A stretch of 64,000 nt of DNA from Ramlibacter aquaticus (lineage in GTDB: Bacteria; Pseudomonadota; Gammaproteobacteria; Burkholderiales; Burkholderiaceae_C), in the NCBI RefSeq assembly GCF_015159745.1, contig NZ_JADDOJ010000002.1, forward strand, positions 51,638 through 115,637, read 5' to 3'. Positions within the stretch are counted from its first letter, which is position 1, and every line of letters starts with the position of its first letter. The notes below the pieces were generated by a model. It saw only the letters and a program-made list of their open reading frames with translations, ran no database searches and was not told the DNA's origin. Made by a program: the position numbers and the translations under genes. This document shows, piece by piece, positions 51,072 through 59,608 of this stretch.

Positions 51072-51731
51072 TCAGGGCAGCTGCAGCAACTGCCGCAGCT
51101 TGATGAAGGCCAGGGCGGCCATCACCGCGTCGTTGAGCGCGTCGTGCGCCTCGCGCTCGGGCAGGCCCAGGTCCTGCATCAGGGTGGAAAAGCGCAGGTC
51201 CAGGTCGACCCGCACCTGCTGCTCGGCGGCGGGCAGCTGGCTGAACTTCCACTCGTAGTACAGGCGCGAGACCTCGATGCGCGGCTGCGGCAGGCCCATG
51301 CCCAGGAGGGGAAACACGGCCCGGTCCAGCATGGCGAGGTCGAACTCCAGGTAGTAGCCGACCAGGGGCCGGCTGCCGATGAAGTGCATCAGGCGCCGCA
51401 CCGCCTCGTCCACCGGCAGGCCCTGGGCCACGTCCTGCTCGCGCAGCCGGTGCACGCGCACGCTTTCGGCCGAGACGCCCCGCTCGGGCCGCACCAGCAG
51501 TTCCAGGCGCTCGCTGGTGAGGATGCGGTTGCCGGCGATGCGCACCGCGCCGATGGAGATGATCTCGTCGCTGCGCACGTTCAGCCCCGTGGTCTCGCAG
51601 TCCAGCGCCACCCATTCGCCGGGCGGCGGCGCATCGAACATGAAGCGGAACTCGGGCAGGCCCAGGTGGTAGAGCAGCCACTCGCGGCGCAGGGCCTGCC
51701 ACCAGCGGGTGGGCAGCGCGGGCGGCTTCAC
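51072..51731 (-). CDS. DnaQ-like 3'-5' exonuclease (DEDDh)
   Basis: A 219-residue exonuclease-domain protein. Motif ExoI is ALDCETTGL (family DxE; here D-C-E), ExoII GYYLEFDLAMLD and ExoIII HDALNDAVMAAL. Start GTG 51731 overlaps the TGA of the DUF294/CBS gene, so the two are translated together. In other bacteria this exonuclease-plus-DUF294 pair accompanies acetate-type solute symporters such as actP, located 3 kb away here. Confidence 0.88.
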   Translation of the reverse strand: MKPPALPTRWWQALRREWLLYHLGLPEFRFMFDAPPPGEWVALDCETTGLNVRSDEIISIGAVRIAGNRILTSERLELLVRPERGVSAESVRVHRLREQDVAQGLPVDEAVRRLMHFIGSRPLVGYYLEFDLAMLDRAVFPLLGMGLPQPRIEVSRLYYEWKFSQLPAAEQQVRVDLDLRFSTLMQDLGLPEREAHDALNDAVMAALAFIKLRQLLQLP

Positions 51732-53557
51732 GACACCAGGTCCAGCCGGAAGCGCTGGCGCAGCAGGCCGCGGAAGCGGCGCACCACCTCCAGCGTGTCC
51801 TTGAGCAGGTCGCGGTCCAGCGAGCCCAGGCTGGCGAGCTCGATCGCGCCGCTGACCGGCTGGCCGCGGTCCAGTTCGGCCAGGCCCGCCTTCAGGCGCA
51901 GGCCCATGAAGAAATGCAGGCTGTCGGTGAGTTCGTGGCCCAGCGCCGCGGGCAGCTGCCCGGCCGCGGCCAGCCGCGCGATGCGCGCGGCCGTGCCGGT
52001 CTCGCGAACGCCGTGGGCGAAGGCGAGCGCGCGCACCCCGTGCACCAGCGGGAACAGGCCCTCCTTCTTCAGGTCCAGCCGCCCCTCGCCCTCGCCGCCC
52101 AGCGAGAACAGCCGGCCCAGCCAGCCGGCCGCCGGGGCGAAGCTGTCGATGGCGGCGGCGAAGCGCGCCAGGACCAGGTCGTTGTCGGCCGAGAGCTGGA
52201 ACAGGCTGTCGCGCACCGCGTCCAGCAGCTTCGCGTCGCCGCCCACGGCGTGCGCGTCCATGAAGATGGCGAGCTTCATCAGGCTGTCGGGCGTGGGCAT
52301 GAGCAGCCATTCCCGCGCCTGGCGCGAGAAGGCGGCCACGTCGCCGCGCCACGCGGGGTTGTTCTCCATGACGCGCCCCGGGCAGGGCGGGTAGCCGAAA
52401 TCGGCCAGCACCTGCGAGAAGCGGTCGCAGGTCGCCTGCAGGTCCGCTGGCGGCAGGTAGCCCTCGCGCAGCACCAGCGCGTTGTCCTGGTCGGTCTTGA
52501 GCAGCTGTTCACCCCGGCCCTCGCTGCCCATGACGAACAGGCAGCTGTGGGCCACCAGGTCCGGGCCGGCCACCAGCTGCCAGGCGCGCTCGAACAGGCG
52601 CGCGTTCAGGCCCTGCACCAGCTGGGCGATCAGCGCCACCTTGGTGCCGCCCCGCTCCAGCAGCGCGATCAGCTTCGTGATCTGCGAAGCCGCCTGCGAC
52701 AGGCCCTGCAGGTCCGTGGCGTCCTCGATGCGCACCGAGATCAGGTGCGAGTGGTTGGACAGGAAGCTGAACAGGTCCAGCGCCTCCAGCACGCCACGGA
52801 TCTCCTCGCCCTCCATGACCACCACGCGGTGCACGCGCCGCCTGAGCATCAGCGCCATCGCGTCGCCCAGCTGGTCGCCGGGGCGCACCGTGATGAGCTG
52901 GAAGTTGGACAGCTCACCCACCGGCAGCCGGTCCAGCGGCCGGCCGTCCAGGATGGCGCGCTGCAGGGCGGTGGCGGTGAAGATGCCCAGCCGCGGCGGC
53001 TCGCTGGCGCGGTCGCGCACCAGCACGTTGGAGCTGCGGTGCTGCTGGAAGATGCGCACCACCGACAGGATGTCGGTCGTCGCATCGACGAACTGCGGCG
53101 GCCGCAGGTAGGCCTCGTCCACGCGCGACAGCGTGAGCGACTGCATCTCGCGCCCGTCCTGGCGCTGGGCGATGGCACTGAGCTTGTGGCCCAGGTCGGA
53201 GAAGAGCAAGGCGCCGAAGGTGGCGTTGGAGGCGATCAGGCTGCTCACCGTGGCCTGCGCGAGCTGGTAGGCCACCACCTCCTCGGCGGCGACGAAGCGG
53301 TGGCTCACGCGGCCGGCCACCAGGCCGCGGCCGTCGAAGGTGTCGTCGGGGCCGTAGGTGGCGACCAGCTCCTCGCCGTCGTGCTGGGTGACGCGACCCT
53401 TGATGACGACGAAGAGGTGGGTGGGCCGGGCGCCCACGTCCAGGATGAGCTCGCCGGCGCGGAAGTAGGCGATGTCCACGCTGTCACGCACCAGCCGGCG
53501 CTCCTGCGGCTGCAGGCAGTCGAAGGGCGAGGCGGCGAAATTGAAGGCGTTGGGCAT
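51728..53557 (-). CDS. cNMP-binding/CBS/DUF294 nucleotidyltransferase-like signalling protein
   Basis: A 609-residue cytoplasmic sensor. The domains are a cyclic-nucleotide-binding-like domain (about 15-135, LFVVIKGRVTQHDG), a CBS pair (about 150-270, including SSNVLVRDR and VHRVVVMEGEEIRG), a DUF294 nucleotidyltransferase domain (about 300-440, with GSEGRGEQLLKTDQDNALV, the GS...D.D catalytic pattern), and the DUF294 C-terminal domain. It resembles GlnD-like uridylyltransferases; the target is unknown. It is upstream of, and coupled to, the exonuclease gene. Confidence 0.9.
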   Translation of the reverse strand: MPNAFNFAASPFDCLQPQERRLVRDSVDIAYFRAGELILDVGARPTHLFVVIKGRVTQHDGEELVATYGPDDTFDGRGLVAGRVSHRFVAAEEVVAYQLAQATVSSLIASNATFGALLFSDLGHKLSAIAQRQDGREMQSLTLSRVDEAYLRPPQFVDATTDILSVVRIFQQHRSSNVLVRDRASEPPRLGIFTATALQRAILDGRPLDRLPVGELSNFQLITVRPGDQLGDAMALMLRRRVHRVVVMEGEEIRGVLEALDLFSFLSNHSHLISVRIEDATDLQGLSQAASQITKLIALLERGGTKVALIAQLVQGLNARLFERAWQLVAGPDLVAHSCLFVMGSEGRGEQLLKTDQDNALVLREGYLPPADLQATCDRFSQVLADFGYPPCPGRVMENNPAWRGDVAAFSRQAREWLLMPTPDSLMKLAIFMDAHAVGGDAKLLDAVRDSLFQLSADNDLVLARFAAAIDSFAPAAGWLGRLFSLGGEGEGRLDLKKEGLFPLVHGVRALAFAHGVRETGTAARIARLAAAGQLPAALGHELTDSLHFFMGLRLKAGLAELDRGQPVSGAIELASLGSLDRDLLKDTLEVVRRFRGLLRQRFRLDLVS

Positions 53558-53581
53558 CTGGGGCAGTCGCTGCCCGCCGAT

Positions 53582-54214
53582 TCAGCGCCGGATGCCTTGC
53601 ACCACGCTTGCAGCGCCGTCCCAGTGGGTGTCGAACCAGGGGTCGCCCTGCAGGGCGGCCCGCAGCATGGGCAGGCTGTCGAAGCCCCAGAAGACACGGC
53701 CGTCGGCGACCAGGGCGGGCACGCCGAACACGCCGGCGGCGATGGCCGCCTCGGTGTTGGCGCGCAGCTCGGCCTTCACCTCGTCGCCATCGGGGTCCCG
53801 GGCCGGGGCCAGCCGTGCGCGCAGGGCCGCCAGGCGCGCGGGGTCGGCCGCGTCGGCGCCGCCGTGCCACACGTGGCGGAATACGGTCTCGGCCACATGC
53901 CGGTTCACCAGGCCGTCGCGGCCGCAGGCCAGCGCCAGGCGCAGCAGCGGCAAGGGGTTGAAGGGATGGGCCGCGGGCATCTGGATGTCGATGCCGTTCG
54001 CATGGCCCAGCCAGAGCACCTGGCGGTAGGTCCACTCGCGCTTGCCGGGAATCTCGGCCGGGCCCAGCTGGCCGCCGTGCTTGAGCATGGCGGCGAACAG
54101 CACCGGCCGGTAGTCGACCGCGTGGCTGATGCCCTGCAGGGCCTGCGGCAGGTGTTCGAACGCGAGGTGCGCGTACGGGGAGATGAAGTCCAGGTGGAAA
54201 GTGAGGGTCTTCAC
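53582..54214 (-). CDS. 2-hydroxychromene-2-carboxylate isomerase family protein
   Basis: DsbA-fold, kappa-class GST-like protein of 210 residues. It starts LTFHLDFISPYAHLAFE, where the active-site Ser of SPYAHLA replaces the DsbA cysteine, and has GVFGVPALVADGRVFWG (cis-Pro). The named reaction belongs to naphthalene breakdown, but no such genes are near; a role in other glutathione-dependent isomerisation is possible. GTG 54214 overlaps the DUF1289 stop. Confidence 0.88.
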   Translation of the reverse strand: MKTLTFHLDFISPYAHLAFEHLPQALQGISHAVDYRPVLFAAMLKHGGQLGPAEIPGKREWTYRQVLWLGHANGIDIQMPAAHPFNPLPLLRLALACGRDGLVNRHVAETVFRHVWHGGADAADPARLAALRARLAPARDPDGDEVKAELRANTEAAIAAGVFGVPALVADGRVFWGFDSLPMLRAALQGDPWFDTHWDGAASVVQGIRR

Positions 54215-54447
54215 GCGCGCTCCCCGGCCTGCGCGATGCGCTGGCCGATCTGCGTCCAGACCTCGCGCCGGGCGTCCTCGCCGAGGGTGGACCAGCTCGC
54301 GATCTCGTCCAGGGTGCGCAGGCAGCCCTGGCAGTAGCGGTTGTCGGCGTCCATGCGGCACAGCGAGATGCACGGCGAGGGCACGGCCGCCACCTCATCC
54401 CCGAGGACGCGGCGGGCCTGCCGGGCGAGGGCGTGGTGTGCGCTCAT
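54211..54447 (-). CDS. DUF1289 family small cysteine-rich protein
   Basis: A 78-residue protein with the family pattern SPCISLCRMD ... YCQGCLRTLDEI: four cysteines in a CxxxC-CxxC arrangement that probably bind zinc or an iron-sulfur cluster. Function unknown. It overlaps both neighbours by 4 bp (YbaK-like upstream, isomerase downstream), so it is part of a tightly packed transcript. Confidence 0.9.
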   Translation of the reverse strand: MSAHHALARQARRVLGDEVAAVPSPCISLCRMDADNRYCQGCLRTLDEIASWSTLGEDARREVWTQIGQRIAQAGERA

Positions 54448-54953
54448 GACGCGGCCACCGGAGGCTGCACCACGTCCGCCACGGGCGCACCCGTGAGCTG
54501 TTCCAGGTCGGCCGGCTTCAGGCGGAAGACGCCGTGCGGGTGGCCGGCCGCGGCCCAGATCTCGTCGAAGCGGTAGAGCTCGCGGTCGATCAGCGTCACC
54601 GGCGGCTGCGCATGGCCCACGGGCGACACGCCGCCGATGGAAAAGCCGGTGCGCGACTTCACGAACTCGGCATCGGCGCGGCCCAGCTTGCCGACCAGCG
54701 CCTCCACCTTCTTCTCGTCCACCCGGCGGTCGCCCGAGGTGACGACCAGCACCGCGACCTCGTCGGCCTTGCGCCGGAAGATGATGCTCTTGGCGATCTG
54801 CCCCAGCGCCACGCCCAGCGCGTCGGCCGCCTGCCGCGCGGTGCGCGCCGCATCGTCCAGCATCACCGGCCGGTGCGGGTGGCCGGCCGCCTCCAGGAGC
54901 CGCGCGACGCGCTGCACGCCTTCGGGCAGGGCGGTGAGTTCAGCGCCGCACAT
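54444..54953 (-). CDS. YbaK/EbsC-type aminoacyl-tRNA deacylase
   Basis: A trans-editing domain protein of 169 residues that would hydrolyse mischarged aminoacyl-tRNA. It has the YbaK core: AKSIIFRR (catalytic Lys), VTSGDRRVDEKKV and GGVSPVGH. The subtype (YbaK, ProXp-ala or other) is not decided by eye. ATG 54953 overlaps the higA stop (TGATG) and has AAGGAGG 8 bp upstream; GTG 54956 is less well spaced. Confidence 0.88.
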   Translation of the reverse strand: MCGAELTALPEGVQRVARLLEAAGHPHRPVMLDDAARTARQAADALGVALGQIAKSIIFRRKADEVAVLVVTSGDRRVDEKKVEALVGKLGRADAEFVKSRTGFSIGGVSPVGHAQPPVTLIDRELYRFDEIWAAAGHPHGVFRLKPADLEQLTGAPVADVVQPPVAAS

Positions 54954-55390
54954 CACGCAGCCTCCTTGCCGAGGAACAGGGCTGGCGACACGCCGAAGCG
55001 CTGTGCCAGCGCGCGGATCTGCCGCAGGTTGAGTTCACGGCGCCCGCGCAGGATTTCAGAGACCACCCCCTGCGAGCCCACCTCGGGCAGGTCGCCCTGC
55101 TTCAGCCCATGGGCTTGCATCAGGTGCAGAAGAATCTCGGCGGGCGTCGCGGCGGCCATGGCATGGTGGGCCTCGTCATAGTCGGCCACCAGTTCGCCCA
55201 GCGTCGCGGCCAAGTTGGCCAGCGGATGGGACTCCTGGGCGGCGCCGGCGTCGAGCAGGGCGTTGAGGGCTTGCACGGCGGCTTCGTAATCGCTCATGGA
55301 CCGGATGGGGCGCAACGGCACGTGCTTCTCGATCGCAGCCACATGGCGGCCCAGTTCAGCGGCCGTCCGGCTGTCAATCACGGCTTCCAC
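54953..55390 (-). CDS. higA: HigA-type antitoxin (HTH)
   Basis: A 145-residue antitoxin and transcriptional autorepressor. The N-terminal about 85 residues are acidic and probably bind the toxin (EAAVQALNALLDAG); the C-terminal helix-turn-helix is HGLKQGDLPEVGSQGVVSEI. GTG 55390 overlaps the higB end by 13 bp. The order toxin then antitoxin is that of higBA loci. Confidence 0.9.
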   Translation of the reverse strand: MEAVIDSRTAAELGRHVAAIEKHVPLRPIRSMSDYEAAVQALNALLDAGAAQESHPLANLAATLGELVADYDEAHHAMAAATPAEILLHLMQAHGLKQGDLPEVGSQGVVSEILRGRRELNLRQIRALAQRFGVSPALFLGKEAA

Positions 55391-55659
55391 AGGTCGTACT
55401 CCTTGTGCGTGAACACGTGGCGGATGAACACCATCTGGCGGTTGAAATGAAGGGCTGCAACCACGCGCACCTTGTTCCCGCCTACATTGAACACATGGTA
55501 ATCGCCCACCCGATCCACTGAATTGAAGCTGCGGCGCAAGGCCGCGAAGTTGGGATAGCTGCCCGACTGGAGGATCTGTCGCCAGGCCTGGAGCGCAGCA
55601 TGCGCCTCGGGATGCGCGGATGCAAAGTCCACCAGGGCCCGGTTCGAGATCACCCGCAT
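55378..55659 (-). CDS. higB: HigB-type mRNA interferase toxin
   Basis: A RelE-superfamily ribosome-dependent mRNA endonuclease, 93 residues. It matches the HigB-toxin family (RVISNRALVDFASAHPEA, NFAALRRSFNSVDRVG, FNVGGNKVRVVAALHFN, FIRHVFTHKEYD). ATG 55659 follows the operator at 55671-55685 closely. Confidence 0.9.
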   Translation of the reverse strand: MRVISNRALVDFASAHPEAHAALQAWRQILQSGSYPNFAALRRSFNSVDRVGDYHVFNVGGNKVRVVAALHFNRQMVFIRHVFTHKEYDLWKP

Positions 55660-55670
55660 CCGGCCATGCT

Positions 55671-55685
55671 ATCTCAAAGTGAGAT
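55671..55685. promoter_or_regulatory. Probable HigA operator upstream of higB
   Basis: The inverted repeat ATCTCA-AAG-TGAGAT is centred 20 bp before the higB start, in the 43-bp gap after the HMG-CoA lyase gene. Its position over the expected promoter fits the autorepression known for HigA. Confidence 0.65.
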
Positions 55686-55702
55686 TATGGCACTTTGCGC
55701 TC

Positions 55703-56611
55703 TTACCCCGCCCGCTTGTTCAGGATCGCCGTCGCCGCGCGCGAATTCGGCTTGCGGCCCAGGCGTTCGCTGATGTACTGGCCGGCGTCGACCAGCTTGT
55801 CCAGGTCGATGCCGGTCTCTATGCCCATGCCGTGCAGCATGTAGACCACGTCTTCCGTGGCCACGTTGCCAGTCGCGCCCTTGGCGTAGGGGCAGCCGCC
55901 CAGGCCGGCGACCGAGGTGTCGTACTGCCACACGCCCATCTGCAGCGCGGCCAGGGTGTTGGCCAGGGCCTGGCCGTAGGTGTCGTGGAAATGGCCGGAG
56001 ATGTCGGCCAGCGTGTAGTGGCGCAGGGCGGCCTCCAGCGCGCGCTGCACCTTCAGCGGCGTGCCCACGCCGATGGTGTCGGCCACGCCGATGTGCTGCA
56101 CGCCAATCTCCTTCATGAGCCGCGCCAGGAGTTCGACCCGCTCGGGCGCCACATCGCCCTCGTAGGGGCAGCCCACCGCGCAGGAGATCGCGCCGCGCAC
56201 GTAGACGCCCGCCGCGCGGGCCGCCGCCACCACGGGCGCGAAGCGCTCCATGCTCTCGGCGATGGAGCAGTTGATGTTGCGCTGGCTGAAGGCCTCGCTG
56301 GCCGCGCCGAAGACCACGACCTCGTCCGGTCTGGAGGGCAGCGCCGCTTCCAGGCCCTTCATGTTGGGCGTGAGCACCGAATAGCGCACGCCGGGCTGGC
56401 GCTGGATCGCGGCCATCACCTCGGCGTTGTCCGCCATCTGCGGCACCCACTTGGGCGAGACGAAGCTGGTGACCTCGATCTCCTTCAGCCCGGCCTCCTG
56501 CAGCCGGTGCACCAGGCCGACCTTGGCCTCGGCGGGCACGGGCTGCTTCTCGTTCTGCAGGCCGTCGCGCGGGCCCACGTCGACGAGCTTGACGCGAGAG
56601 GGAATGTTCAT
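55703..56611 (-). CDS. Hydroxymethylglutaryl-CoA lyase
   Basis: Last step of leucine degradation: HMG-CoA to acetyl-CoA and acetoacetate. The 302-residue TIM barrel has VDVGPRDGLQNEK (metal and catalytic Arg/Asp), SFVSPKWVPQMAD, AISCAVGCPYEG, HFHDTYGQALANT and GLGGCPYAKGATGNVATED with the catalytic Cys. It is distal in the liu cluster, 7 bp after the hydroxyacid dehydrogenase. Confidence 0.96.
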   Translation of the reverse strand: MNIPSRVKLVDVGPRDGLQNEKQPVPAEAKVGLVHRLQEAGLKEIEVTSFVSPKWVPQMADNAEVMAAIQRQPGVRYSVLTPNMKGLEAALPSRPDEVVVFGAASEAFSQRNINCSIAESMERFAPVVAAARAAGVYVRGAISCAVGCPYEGDVAPERVELLARLMKEIGVQHIGVADTIGVGTPLKVQRALEAALRHYTLADISGHFHDTYGQALANTLAALQMGVWQYDTSVAGLGGCPYAKGATGNVATEDVVYMLHGMGIETGIDLDKLVDAGQYISERLGRKPNSRAATAILNKRAG

Positions 56612-56618
56612 GGGGCTC

Positions 56619-57539
56619 CTAGTATCCGCGCTTCGTCTCGACCACACCGGCGATGGGCTCTCCACGCTCCAGCGCCTGCAGCTTGGCCGCGACCTGGACA
56701 ATGGTGGCTTCGCGCAGCGTGCGGGCCGAGGTGTGCGGCGTGACGGTGATGCGCGGGTGGGTCCAGAACGGGTGGCCGGCCGGCAGCGGCTCGGTGCGGA
56801 ACACGTCCAGCGCCGCCCCGGCCATCTGGCCGCTGTCCAGCAGGGCCAGCAGGTCGGCCTCCACCAGGTGCGCGCCGCGCGCCACGTTGATGAGGAAGGC
56901 GCCCGGCAGCAGGCGCGAGAGCGTGCGCTGGTTGAGGATGTTCTCGGTCTCCGAGGTCAGCGGCAGCAGGCAGACCAGCACCCGCGTGCCGGCCAGGAAG
57001 GCGTCCAGCTGGTCCGCGCCGGCGAAGCATTCCACGCCCGGCAGCGCCCTGGGCGAGCGGCTCCAGCCGCGCACCGGGAACTCGAACTGCTGCACCGCCT
57101 GCGCGACGCGCGCGCCCAGCACGCCCAGGCCCATGATGCCGACCGGGCACTCAGCACGATCGCGCGGCTTGCGGTACGACCAGGTGCCGGCCTCGATGTC
57201 ACGCTCGTAGGCGTCCAGCTCGCGGAAATGGCGGATCAGCGCATGGCAGACGAACTCGGCCATCTGCACCGCCATGCCGGCGTCGTCCAGCCGCACCACC
57301 TGCAGGCCGGGCGGCAGCGCCAGGCGCAGCAGCGCGTCCACGCCCGCCCCCAGGTTGAACAGCGCCTTGAGCCCGGGCTGCTCGTCGATGAAGGCCTGCG
57401 GCGGCGCCCAGACCACGCCGTAGTCGGCCGGCGGCGCGCCCGGCTGCCACTCCAGCACCTCGGCCCCGGGCAGGGCCTCGCGCAGCCCGGCCAGCCAGGG
57501 CGCGGCCTTCATGCCCGTGGCGGAGAAAACGATACGCAT
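56619..57539 (-). CDS. Glyoxylate/hydroxypyruvate reductase A-type 2-hydroxyacid dehydrogenase
   Basis: NAD(P)H-dependent D-2-hydroxyacid dehydrogenase, 306 residues, GhrA-like. The NAD site is GIMGLGVLGARVAQA; the catalytic Arg is in NVARGAHL, Glu in FRTEPLPAGHPFW, and His in TPHTSART. Its place between two liu genes is not explained by the pathway; it may reduce an oxo-acid by-product. Neighbours are 4-8 bp away, so it is co-transcribed. Confidence 0.9.
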   Translation of the reverse strand: MRIVFSATGMKAAPWLAGLREALPGAEVLEWQPGAPPADYGVVWAPPQAFIDEQPGLKALFNLGAGVDALLRLALPPGLQVVRLDDAGMAVQMAEFVCHALIRHFRELDAYERDIEAGTWSYRKPRDRAECPVGIMGLGVLGARVAQAVQQFEFPVRGWSRSPRALPGVECFAGADQLDAFLAGTRVLVCLLPLTSETENILNQRTLSRLLPGAFLINVARGAHLVEADLLALLDSGQMAGAALDVFRTEPLPAGHPFWTHPRITVTPHTSARTLREATIVQVAAKLQALERGEPIAGVVETKRGY

Positions 57540-57543
57540 GGGC

Positions 57544-59580
57544 TTATTGTGCCGTTGCGCCCGCGCTGGCGAGCTTGAGCAGCTCCGCCCCCTCCGCGAC
57601 CTGGTCGCCCGGGGCGTAGAGCAGCTCGGCCACCACCCCGTCGCCCGGCGCGGCGATGGTGTGCTCCATCTTCATGGCCTCCATCACGGCCAGGGCCTGG
57701 CCCTTCTTCACCGTGTCGCCCGCCTTCACCGCGAAGGACAGCACCTTGCCCGGCATGGGCGCGGTGAGCCGCCCGCCCTCGCTCGCGCCTTCGCCCGCAT
57801 GGGCCAGCAGGTCGATCGCGGTGATCACCGCCGCGCCCTGCGGCGTGAACACGTGGTCGACCTCGCCGAAGCGGTCGACCCGGGCGTTGAAGCGCTCGCC
57901 GTCGAACTCGATCGCGAGGCCGTCCGGCGCCGCCTCGAAGGCGAGCAGGCCTTCGCGCCCGTCCACGCGCAGGTGCAGCGCGCCGTCGTGCAGGCAGGCC
58001 AGCTCGGCCGCGGCACGCTCGCCCGCGAATTCGAACTCGAAGCGGCGCGTCGTGACGCCGTGCGAGCGCCAGCCGTCACGGCGGCTGAAGGGGTCGGCGC
58101 CGGCCTGCAGGCGCTCGTCCCGCAGCGCGGCGGCGATGGCGGCCGCGGCGGCGCGCGCCAGCGACACCGGCTGCTGGTTGAACAGCGCCGCCTCCTCGCG
58201 CGGAATGAGCGCCGTGTCCAGGTCGGCCTGGGCGAAGGAGCGGCTGCGCACCACATGGCGCAGGAACTGCACGTTGTTGGCCACGCCCACGATCTGCACC
58301 TGCGCCAGCGCGGCGTCCAGCCGGGCCAGGGCCTGCTCGCGCGTGGCGCCGTGCACGATGAGCTTGGCGATCATGGAGTCGTAGAAGGGCGAGATGGTGT
58401 CGCCCTCGCCGAAGCCCGCGTCCAGCCGCACCGGCGCGGCGTGCAGGCCCGGCTCGCCCTGGGCGTTGCGCCGGAAGGCCACGTGCGCCGGCCAGCGCGC
58501 CACCGCCAGGCGGCCGGTGGCGGGCAGGAAGTTGTTGTCGGGGTTTTCGGCGCAGATGCGGGCCTCGATCGCGTGGCCGTGGATGTGCAGTTCGTCCTGC
58601 CTCTTCGGCAGCGGCTCGCCCGCGGCCACGCGCAGCTGCCACTCCACCAGGTCCAGGCCGGTGATGGCCTCGGTCACCGGGTGCTCCACCTGCAGGCGGG
58701 TGTTCATCTCCATGAAGAAGAACTGCATGCCGCCCTCGCGCTGCTCGACGATGAACTCGACGGTGCCGGCGCCCACGTAGTTCACGGCCCGGGCCGCCGC
58801 CACCGCCGCTTCGCCCATCTCGCGCCGCAGCGCCTCTGTCATGCCGGGCGCGGGCGCTTCCTCCAGCACCTTCTGGTGGCGCCGCTGCACCGAGCAGTCG
58901 CGCTCGAAGAGCCAGACGCAGTTGCCGTGGGTGTCGCCGAAGACCTGGATCTCGATGTGGCGCGGCCGCTGCACGTAGCGCTCGATCAGCACCGCCGCAT
59001 CGCCGAAGCTGTTCTGCGCCTCGCGCTGGCAGGAGGCGAGCGCGTCGTCGAACAGCGCCTCGCTCTCCACCGCGCGCATGCCCTTGCCGCCGCCGCCCGC
59101 GCTGGCCTTGATGAGCACCGGGTAGCCGATGCGGGCCGCTTCGCGCCGCAGCAGGGCCGGGTCCTGCTCGCGGCCGTGGTAGCCGGGCACCAGCGGCACG
59201 CCGGCCTTCTCCATCAGCTGCTTGGACTCGGCCTTCAGCCCCATGGCCTGGATCGCCGAGGGCGGCGGGCCGATGAACACCAGGCCCGCTTCCTGGCAGG
59301 CCTGCGCGAACTCCTCGTTCTCGCTGAGGAAGCCGTAGCCGGGGTGGATCGCCTGCGCACCCGTGCGCTTCGCCGCCTCGATGATGCGCTCCCAGCGCAG
59401 GTAGCTGTCGCGCGGCGCGCTGCCGCCGATGGCCACCGCCTCGTCGCAGGCCCGCACGTGGCGCGCGCGGGCGTCGGCCTCGGAGTACACGGCGACCGTG
59501 CGGATGCCCAGGCGGCGCGCCGTGGCGGCGACCCGGCAGGCGATTTCACCGCGGTTGGCGATCAGGATCTTCTGGAACAT
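57544..59580 (-). CDS. liuD: Methylcrotonyl-CoA carboxylase alpha (biotin) subunit
   Basis: Biotin carboxylase plus biotin carrier subunit converting 3-methylcrotonyl-CoA to 3-methylglutaconyl-CoA with the beta subunit. The 678-residue protein has the biotin-carboxylase domain (FQKILIANRGEIACRV, GGGGKGMR ATP loop, MEMNTRLQVEHPVTE), a linker domain, and the C-terminal carrier with EAMKMEH (biotin on K637). Other acyl-CoA carboxylases have the same architecture; the neighbours make the methylcrotonyl assignment likely. Confidence 0.93.
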   Translation of the reverse strand: MFQKILIANRGEIACRVAATARRLGIRTVAVYSEADARARHVRACDEAVAIGGSAPRDSYLRWERIIEAAKRTGAQAIHPGYGFLSENEEFAQACQEAGLVFIGPPPSAIQAMGLKAESKQLMEKAGVPLVPGYHGREQDPALLRREAARIGYPVLIKASAGGGGKGMRAVESEALFDDALASCQREAQNSFGDAAVLIERYVQRPRHIEIQVFGDTHGNCVWLFERDCSVQRRHQKVLEEAPAPGMTEALRREMGEAAVAAARAVNYVGAGTVEFIVEQREGGMQFFFMEMNTRLQVEHPVTEAITGLDLVEWQLRVAAGEPLPKRQDELHIHGHAIEARICAENPDNNFLPATGRLAVARWPAHVAFRRNAQGEPGLHAAPVRLDAGFGEGDTISPFYDSMIAKLIVHGATREQALARLDAALAQVQIVGVANNVQFLRHVVRSRSFAQADLDTALIPREEAALFNQQPVSLARAAAAAIAAALRDERLQAGADPFSRRDGWRSHGVTTRRFEFEFAGERAAAELACLHDGALHLRVDGREGLLAFEAAPDGLAIEFDGERFNARVDRFGEVDHVFTPQGAAVITAIDLLAHAGEGASEGGRLTAPMPGKVLSFAVKAGDTVKKGQALAVMEAMKMEHTIAAPGDGVVAELLYAPGDQVAEGAELLKLASAGATAQ

Positions 59581-59608
59581 GGGCTCCTCGCTCCGTTTTT
59601 TCTTCTCA

